A DNA stretch of 11,491 nt, taken from assembly GCA_964392615.1 (NCBI GenBank), contig CAYMRB010000336.1, positions 1-11,491 on the forward strand. The letters run 5' to 3'. The notes below the pieces were generated by a model that was not told the DNA's origin, made no database searches, and saw nothing but the letters and a program-made list of their open reading frames with translations. Position numbers and translations under genes: made by a program. This document shows, piece after piece, positions 7,144 to 11,491 of the stretch (positions within the stretch are counted from its first letter, which is position 1; every line of letters starts with the position of its first letter). This stretch comes from CAYMRB01 sp964392615. GTDB taxonomy: Bacteria; Planctomycetota; UBA8108.

Positions 7144-7335
7144 GCGGACGTTCCAGGAGAAGATTGCAGAGCGGAGGCATCGGCGGCGCTCGAGGGTCTG
7201 CGAGCCAGGGCTTTCGAGAGAGGGTGTTCGGGTCCGGCGACGAGAGGGGTGGCTCGGGAGATGACGCCACACGGTGGTAGAGCGACTCCGGGTCGAGTCG
7301 TCGCCAGTAGTTCCGCTGGGCGCGGAGGCGGCGGG

Positions 7336-7342
7336 AAAGGAG
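7336..7342 (+). promoter_or_regulatory. Ribosome binding site that fixes the spoVG start
   Basis: AAAGGAG lies 8 nt before GTG 7351. The frame is open to an ATG at 7249, but the residues between 7249 and 7351 are Gly/Arg/Ala-rich and have no counterpart in SpoVG. Known SpoVG proteins begin with a Met-Glu-Val/Ile-Thr-type strand that matches the residues after this GTG (VEITEVRI). The site therefore settles the start at 7351. Confidence 0.75.
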
Positions 7343-7350
7343 CCTGCGCG

Positions 7351-8028
7351 GTGGAGATTACCGAGGTTCGAATCAAGCTGGTCGCACCGGGCAGCGACAA
7401 GCTGCGCGCGTTCTGCAGCATCACGATCGACGACGACTTCGTCGTTCGCGATCTGAAGATTATCGAGGGGGCGAAGGGGGCCTTCGTCGCGATGCCGAGC
7501 CGCAAGCTCACGTCGCGCTGCGACCGCTGTCGTGGCAAGAATCCCCATCGGGCCAAATTCTGCAACGAGTGCGGCACGCGCCTTCGAGCGCTGCCGGACC
7601 CCGTCGGCGGGCGCTGCAAGTCCCACGCCGACGTCGCCCACCCGATCAACTCGCGCTGTCGCGAGATGGTCCAGGGCCGCGTGCTCGAGACCTACGCGCA
7701 GGAGATCGAGAAGTCTCACGAGCCCGGCTACGAGCCGATGGAGCTCGACGTCTTCGACGAGGACTACTTCGCGACCGAGCTCGATGCCCCGTCCGGGCGC
7801 CCCTCGCGGCGTCCGAGCCGCTCCGAAGGGCATCGGAGCCAGCCGCAGCAGGAAGGGGCTGCGGATCGCGCTGACGCCGTCGCCGCCTCGACCGAGGACA
7901 CGGGGGCGGGGGAGGCGGACTCGATGGGGTGGCCGTATCGTAACACGGCCGACAGGACGATCCGGAAAGACGCGATCCACGACGACTCGGAGCCGGAGGA
8001 CAACTTCGGTGCCGGGCTGTTCTCCTGA
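7351..8028 (+). CDS. spoVG: SpoVG-family nucleic-acid-binding regulator with an inserted zinc ribbon and acidic tail
   Basis: SpoVG proteins bind DNA and RNA and act as global regulators in Firmicutes, spirochaetes and others. Residues 1-52 match the first half of the domain: EITEVRIKLV, RAFCSITIDDDFVVRDLKII and GAFVAMPSRK (quoted in parts). Residues 93-121 match the second half: ADVAHPINSRCREMVQ, VLETY. Between them is an insertion of about 40 residues with Cys57, Cys60, Cys71 and Cys74 (CDRC, 10 residues, CNEC), a classic zinc-ribbon spacing. After residue 120 a long polar region rich in Pro, Arg, Ser and Asp runs to an acidic end, DDSEPEDNFGAGLFS (211-225). At 225 residues it is over twice the roughly 90-residue Firmicute SpoVG. 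I recall zinc-ribbon SpoVG from planctomycetes but could not check it. GTG 7351 is preferred over ATG 7249 because of the ribosome binding site. It lies downstream of ispE, a neighbourhood also known in Bacillus. Confidence 0.88.
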   Translation: MEITEVRIKLVAPGSDKLRAFCSITIDDDFVVRDLKIIEGAKGAFVAMPSRKLTSRCDRCRGKNPHRAKFCNECGTRLRALPDPVGGRCKSHADVAHPINSRCREMVQGRVLETYAQEIEKSHEPGYEPMELDVFDEDYFATELDAPSGRPSRRPSRSEGHRSQPQQEGAADRADAVAASTEDTGAGEADSMGWPYRNTADRTIRKDAIHDDSEPEDNFGAGLFS

Positions 8029-8133
8029 GGCTTCCCAGGGGCCTTCCCGAGGCTCTTCCGAGACGCGGCCCGAGCCTCCCACGGGAATCACTAGAAGAGC
8101 GCTGTCCGGGCCGCTGCGCGCGTCGGCAGACGA
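8029..8133. other. spoVG 3' region with a weak terminator candidate
   Basis: After the spoVG stop, GAGGCTC (8049-8055) and GAGCCTC (8072-8078) form a perfect 7-bp inverted repeat with a 16-nt loop. A shorter AGGC/GCCT pair (8028-8031 and 8041-8044) precedes it. No T-run follows on the plus strand, so this would be at best a weak or factor-dependent terminator for the spoVG transcript. No ribosome binding site or convincing reading frame is seen in this stretch. Confidence 0.3.
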
Positions 8134-8162
8134 TTGGACGGCCTAGCGCTATCAGTTATAAT
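8134..8162 (+). promoter_or_regulatory. Near-consensus sigma-70 promoter
   Basis: TTGGAC (8134-8139) is separated by exactly 17 nt from a perfect TATAAT (8157-8162). The -35 box differs from TTGACA at its fourth to sixth positions (GAC for ACA). The surrounding GTTATAATTCTT is the most A/T-rich patch in a very G+C-rich region. The predicted start of transcription is near 8168-8171. It faces the large helical-repeat gene at 8546, leaving an untranslated leader of roughly 375 nt. Confidence 0.75.
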
Positions 8163-8170
8163 TCTTCGGT

Positions 8171-8473
8171 CGGTCCGGGGACCGCTCGCATCGCGTTGTC
8201 GCGGTGCGTGAGGTCGTGTCGGAGACCGGACGCTCGCGCATGCGATCGCGAGGGTCGTGAAGGCATGTGACCGGTCGCTCGAGTGGCGTCCGGGAAGAGT
8301 GGACGGGAGTTCGGCCGGATGGAACGTAGACCGTCCGGTGGACCGATCCGCTGCCGCGAAGTCGATGTTTCTCAGTTTCCTCTGGAGCGACGGGCGTCCA
8401 CGGTGGATCCGCACGTCGCGCGATGTCGAATCGCGGACGTTAGCGCGAGGTGACGGGCTGCGACCGAGCAGCC
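8171..8473 (+). ncRNA. Candidate structured leader RNA or small RNA
   Basis: A chain of local hairpins follows the promoter. They are 8171-8175/8180-8184 (CGGTC, loop CGGG), 8187-8195/8200-8208 (9 bp with one G-U pair, loop TTGT), 8212-8215/8224-8227 and 8233-8238/8247-8252 (CTCGCG/CGCGAG). Further on are 8287-8291/8301-8305 (CGTCC/GGACG), 8419-8424/8430-8435 (CGCGAT/ATCGCG) and 8456-8461/8468-8473 (GGCTGC/GCAGCC). The first begins about where transcription should start. I see none of the conserved cores of RNase P RNA, tmRNA, SRP RNA or common riboswitches. It may be a regulatory leader of the downstream gene, a separate small RNA, or ordinary G+C-rich sequence that folds easily. No terminator is seen before the gene. 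Confidence 0.35.
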
Positions 8474-8545
8474 GGTGGTTTGGCCGCGGCGCGGCAAGAT
8501 GCGTTGCTGTGAGGCATGAGCCGCGCGGATGGAGGGCGCCGACCG

Positions 8546-11305
8546 ATGAACGAGCCGAGAAAGTACGCGCAACGGACGACGGCCCTGTGGGTCGCGTCGG
8601 TCGCGTTCGTTCTCGCGAGTGCATCGCCGGTCGGTCTCGTCCTCGTGCCCGGTGTCGTCGGCCCGCAAGCCGCGATGGCGCAGGAGCGGACTCCGGACGC
8701 GACCGCGAAGCCCGGCGCGGATTCCGCCTCCGGTTCGGACCCGGCGACCTCCGATCCCACGACGGACGCCGTCGAAGCGAAGGAGAATCCCGACCGTTCC
8801 GCTGAGCGCGAAGAGGTGCCGTCGCTGGCGTCGCTGGCCGAGGGGCTGCGAATCGATCCCGCCAAGCTCGCCGGAGCGGATGCCAAGATCGGCGATCGCG
8901 AGGCCTTCAAGGTCATCCAGTTTGTCGTCGACGGACCGGAGGTCGAGCGCGCGAAGTACCTGAGCTTCCTGAAGGGCGTGCTCGACCCTCGTGGACTGCG
9001 CGTCTCGGTCGCCGCACAGGGGCCGCCGCGCGTCGAGGACCCCGAACGCTTCGTCGCGGCGCGTCGCGTCGTCGAAGCGATCGCGATCGGCACCGGCGAC
9101 GAAGGGCCGCCGATCACCGACGTCGAGGAGCTCTTGCTGCCGCTTCTCGGTCACGGGCCGCGCGACTTTCGCGACGCGACCATCGGAGCCGTGATGGCTC
9201 TGCTGCGGTGGGCTCGCGCTCCCGACGGTCCGGGCGCCGCCTCGCGGGCCGCGCTGCTCGAGCGCCTCGGCGATCTCGTGCGACGCAATCACCCACCGTC
9301 GGCCCCGCTGCTTGCGGACGTCAGCACCATCCTGTGGGAGAGCGACGGCAAGCTGTTCCTTCGCTGCACGATCGACGGCCTCGCGCGCAATCACGAGAAG
9401 CACCCCGAGACGGTGCCGAGCTATCTGCGCGAGCTGCGTCGGCGGCTTCTCCTCGACTTCGTGACACCGGCGCAGTGGCAGGAGTGGTGGAAGGGAAACG
9501 AGGGGCGCTCGTTCGCTGCGATCTTCATCGAGACGCAGCGTCGCTTGAGCGGCGAGGGCGCGACGAGCTGGCGACAGACGATTCGTCGCATGCGCGAGAC
9601 GGGCGACGCGGAGCGTCTGCGCGCCGAGATCCAGGCGGTGATCGATCGCGCGTCGACCCCGGACATGCGCATGGCCGCCGTGCTCGCGTTCGGGGAATAC
9701 GCGGAGTGGATCCGCACGCTCGATTTCAGCAAGGTCAAGGACGGCGAGGCGAAGCGCCTCGAGCTGCAGCGCAAGGTTTGCGAGACACTGCTCGCGGTCG
9801 CCGGAGGCGAGCTCCGATTGCATGAGGAAGCTCGTGTGCGACGGGCGGCGCTCGGCGCGTTGCGGCGCTCGCAACCCTTCCTCGAGAAGGGACCGGCCGA
9901 GCTGCGTCTGCGCGTCGCCGAGCTGGTCGTTCGCCGTCTCGAGGTCTTCCGCAGTGGCGCCGAGCCGGTGCGTGACTCTGCGGAGTGGACGCAGCGTCGC
10001 GAGGAGCTCATCGAGGTGGCTCTCACCAGCGGCGCGTTGAAGCTTCTCGAGACGCAGGGCTTTCTCGAGGAGCTCCTCGCCGATCCGACGTTCGTGTCGG
10101 ATGGCGAGGTGTTGGGGGCATTCGTCCAGTCGCTGGGGCGAATCGTCAAGGGCGGCCTCACTCAAGAGACGGCCGATCTGTTCCTTCGCCACTTCACCGG
10201 CGCGGCGTCGCTGCTGCCGGAAGCGGACGCGGCCAAGCTGCGCAATCGTTGCGTGACGGCGCTCAACGCGCGCCCGCAGAACGAGCAGGTCAGCGCGGTC
10301 ATTCGCGCGTTCTATAGCGGCTTGCTCGATGACACCGCACTCGAGAACCTCCACATTCAGGCCGTGGTCGGGCTCGGTACACTCGCGCAGGCGAAGGACA
10401 GCGCGGCATTCGACAAGCTCGCCGAGGTCATCAGCGTCGAACGTTTCGGCGCCAGCGAGAAGATCGCGGCGATCGATGCGATCGCGTACATCGGCGGACG
10501 CGAGGCTCTCCGCGCGTTCCTGCCTTTCCTCAGCGAGCGCTCGGCGCCCAAGGCCAAGGAGAAGGCCGTCGTCGATCACCTGACGCGCAAGGTCACCGGG
10601 CTCGTGCGCGCGGGTGGCGTTGTCGAGCTCGGTTGGCTGACGGACGAGCTCGAGCGACGCGCGTACGAGAGAGACGACGTGACGCATGTCGGTTGGATAT
10701 CGACTCTTCTCTCCGACGCACGGCTCGTCGGTCATCTCTTGCTCGAGGAGAAGGACGTCGGTACTGCGAACGGTGAGCTGTCGCCGCGATGGCGAGTGAC
10801 GCTCGCGTACGTTCGTGCGCGACTCATGACGACCGGTACCAAGGGCGCGACAGAGGTTCTCGCGAAGTTGTCTGCGCTCGTCGCCAAGTCGCCACAGCTA
10901 GCGGAGAAGGCGCCGAACGAGGCGCAAGCACTTGCCGCTATCGAGGCGATCACCGTTGCGATGTCTGCAGTCGAGTCGGCTCTCGACGCAGCCGATGCGA
11001 AGCAAGCGCTTGCGACGTGCGCGACGCTACTCACCACGTCGGCGAAGCTGCGCGGTCCGGCAGAGACGAAGCAGGCGTTCGGCGCGTGGCTCGCTCTGCG
11101 ATGGATCGAGTCGACCATCGCGCTTGCGGAGCATCGTCAAAATGACGCCCTGCGCGCGTTTTACGAGCAATGGGGCACGTATCTGCGCGCCCAGGCGAGC
11201 GCGGCGATCTGGGCGGAGCTGCCCGCTTCGTTCAAGGACGCGTACCTCCGACGCGTCGACGCGCTCCTGCCCGCCGCTCCCGTGACGCCCGGCGAGAGCG
11301 GATAG
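8546..11305 (+). CDS. Exported HEAT-like helical-repeat protein, function unknown
   Basis: A 919-residue protein I cannot assign to a named function. Residues 1-45 look like a signal peptide: a basic start (NEPRKYAQR), a hydrophobic core (about 13-38), and a likely signal peptidase I site after AAMA (Ala45-Gln46). There is no lipobox Cys. A Pro/Thr/Ser/Asp/Glu-rich linker (46-90) follows. The rest is almost wholly alpha-helical, with HEAT/ARM-like units such as MRMAAVLAFGEYAEW, ARVRRAALGALRR, HIQAVVGLGTLAQA and EKIAAIDAIAYIGG. Residues 307-323 (TPAQWQEWWKGNEGRSF) carry a WxxWW motif that I recall from planctomycete HEAT-repeat proteins. No catalytic motif or C-terminal anchor is visible. A role as a periplasmic or cell-envelope protein-binding scaffold is inference. 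ATG 8546 is chosen over ATG 8516 because GGAGGG (8531-8536) lies 9 nt before it and the signal peptide then starts normally. Transcription probably starts at the 8134-8162 promoter. Confidence 0.8.
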   Translation: MNEPRKYAQRTTALWVASVAFVLASASPVGLVLVPGVVGPQAAMAQERTPDATAKPGADSASGSDPATSDPTTDAVEAKENPDRSAEREEVPSLASLAEGLRIDPAKLAGADAKIGDREAFKVIQFVVDGPEVERAKYLSFLKGVLDPRGLRVSVAAQGPPRVEDPERFVAARRVVEAIAIGTGDEGPPITDVEELLLPLLGHGPRDFRDATIGAVMALLRWARAPDGPGAASRAALLERLGDLVRRNHPPSAPLLADVSTILWESDGKLFLRCTIDGLARNHEKHPETVPSYLRELRRRLLLDFVTPAQWQEWWKGNEGRSFAAIFIETQRRLSGEGATSWRQTIRRMRETGDAERLRAEIQAVIDRASTPDMRMAAVLAFGEYAEWIRTLDFSKVKDGEAKRLELQRKVCETLLAVAGGELRLHEEARVRRAALGALRRSQPFLEKGPAELRLRVAELVVRRLEVFRSGAEPVRDSAEWTQRREELIEVALTSGALKLLETQGFLEELLADPTFVSDGEVLGAFVQSLGRIVKGGLTQETADLFLRHFTGAASLLPEADAAKLRNRCVTALNARPQNEQVSAVIRAFYSGLLDDTALENLHIQAVVGLGTLAQAKDSAAFDKLAEVISVERFGASEKIAAIDAIAYIGGREALRAFLPFLSERSAPKAKEKAVVDHLTRKVTGLVRAGGVVELGWLTDELERRAYERDDVTHVGWISTLLSDARLVGHLLLEEKDVGTANGELSPRWRVTLAYVRARLMTTGTKGATEVLAKLSALVAKSPQLAEKAPNEAQALAAIEAITVAMSAVESALDAADAKQALATCATLLTTSAKLRGPAETKQAFGAWLALRWIESTIALAEHRQNDALRAFYEQWGTYLRAQASAAIWAELPASFKDAYLRRVDALLPAAPVTPGESG

Positions 11306-11307
11306 GA

Positions 11308-11348
11308 GCCTGTCCAAGAAACCCTCGTCAGGACCGAGGCCGACAGGC
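11308..11348 (+). terminator. Two-part hairpin after the helical-repeat gene
   Basis: GCCTGTC (11308-11314) pairs perfectly with GACAGGC (11342-11348). Inside, CCTCG (11323-11327) pairs with CGAGG (11335-11339) around a 7-nt loop. It starts 2 nt after the stop codon, a usual place for a transcript end. No T-run follows, so it is not a standard intrinsic terminator. It may stabilise the 3' end or be part of a repeated intergenic element. Confidence 0.4.
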
Positions 11349-11425
11349 CGAGCCGAATGCGCCTCTGGCCGCCTCGCCACACTTCGTGAGCTTGGCCCTG
11401 CCGGGCCCGCTGAGAAGAGGGCCAC

Positions 11426-11452
11426 CACAGAGGACACAGAGCTCACAGAGCA
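11426..11452. repeat. Three tandem nonamers CACAGAGnn
   Basis: CACAGAG occurs at 11426, 11435 and 11444 with an exact 9-nt period (trailing GA, CT, CA). AGAAG then appears twice nearby (11452-11456 and 11461-11465), in a purine-rich run that reaches almost to the window end. The composition is clearly unlike the neighbouring genes. I recall 'CACAGAG' runs as a dispersed intergenic repeat in several environmental phyla, but cannot check it here. Confidence 0.6.
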
Positions 11453-11491
11453 GAAGACCGAGAAGATTCAGAGGATTCTCCTTCTGACTCC

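Larger units (their letters stand above)
11306..11491. other. Right-end intergenic sequence
   Basis: This tail holds the two-part hairpin, about 75 nt with no recognised signal (11349-11425), and the CACAGAG repeats. No reading frame with homologous look or ribosome binding site was found. The next gene must lie beyond the window. Confidence 0.4.

Noticed and set aside
7249..7350. Upstream ATG 7249 as the spoVG start
   Set aside because: The extra residues are low-complexity and have no SpoVG counterpart, while GTG 7351 has a strong AAAGGAG site.
8171..8473. RNase P RNA, tmRNA, SRP RNA or a known riboswitch in the leader
   Set aside because: None of their conserved core strings could be found, so only an unnamed structured RNA is proposed.
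8516..8545. Alternative start of the helical-repeat protein at ATG 8516
   Set aside because: GAGG is only 1 nt from that ATG. ATG 8546 has GGAGGG at 9-nt spacing and gives a normal signal peptide.
8372..10735. A 787-codon minus-strand frame opposite the helical-repeat gene
   Set aside because: The plus-strand gene has a signal peptide, ribosome binding site and promoter. The minus frame is low-complexity (Arg/Ala/Glu/Leu) and mirrors the codons of the real gene.
1..11491. CRISPR array, tRNA, rRNA, transposase or phage genes
   Set aside because: No regularly spaced repeats with spacers, no tRNA-like cloverleaf with TTCGAATC-type arm and CCA end, and no such proteins were seen.

Overview
The window is a G+C-rich bacterial chromosome segment, probably from Planctomycetota. 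This rests on three points. Its SpoVG protein carries a four-cysteine zinc ribbon inside the domain, a layout I recall from planctomycetes. Its large exported helical-repeat protein has a WxxWW motif that I also associate with that phylum. Both sit among ordinary housekeeping genes with strong G/C third-position bias. The phylum is an inference and no database was consulted.

Left part, minus strand (about 1-2795): enolase (eno) is followed 22 nt later by a small DivIC/FtsB-type division protein. A strong hairpin terminator comes next, and then fliM, the flagellar motor switch gene, which runs off the left edge. The fliM frame is open to base 1 and was found by direct translation of the minus strand. 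The eno-ftsB order is the same as in Escherichia coli.

Middle part, plus strand (2914-8028): this is a tightly packed biosynthetic run. psd and pssA make phosphatidylethanolamine through phosphatidylserine. folK (folate), panC (pantothenate/CoA) and ispE (MEP isoprenoid pathway) follow with overlapping ends: ATGA between pssA and folK, 23 nt between folK and panC, GTGA between panC and ispE. spoVG, a nucleic-acid-binding regulator, lies 207 nt downstream with its own strong ribosome binding site.

Right part: a 517-nt stretch without a gene (8029-8545) holds a near-consensus sigma-70 promoter (TTGGAC, 17 nt, TATAAT). After it comes a run of perfect or near-perfect hairpins, starting at the expected transcription start. 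This looks like a structured leader or small RNA ahead of an exported 919-residue HEAT-like repeat protein (8546-11305). The last 186 nt after that gene hold a two-part hairpin and three tandem copies of a nonamer (CACAGAGnn), which look like intergenic repeat material.

No tRNA, rRNA, CRISPR array, transposase or phage gene is visible. The least explained parts are the 8134-8545 leader, the SpoVG/zinc-ribbon fusion with its acidic tail, and the repeats at the right end.
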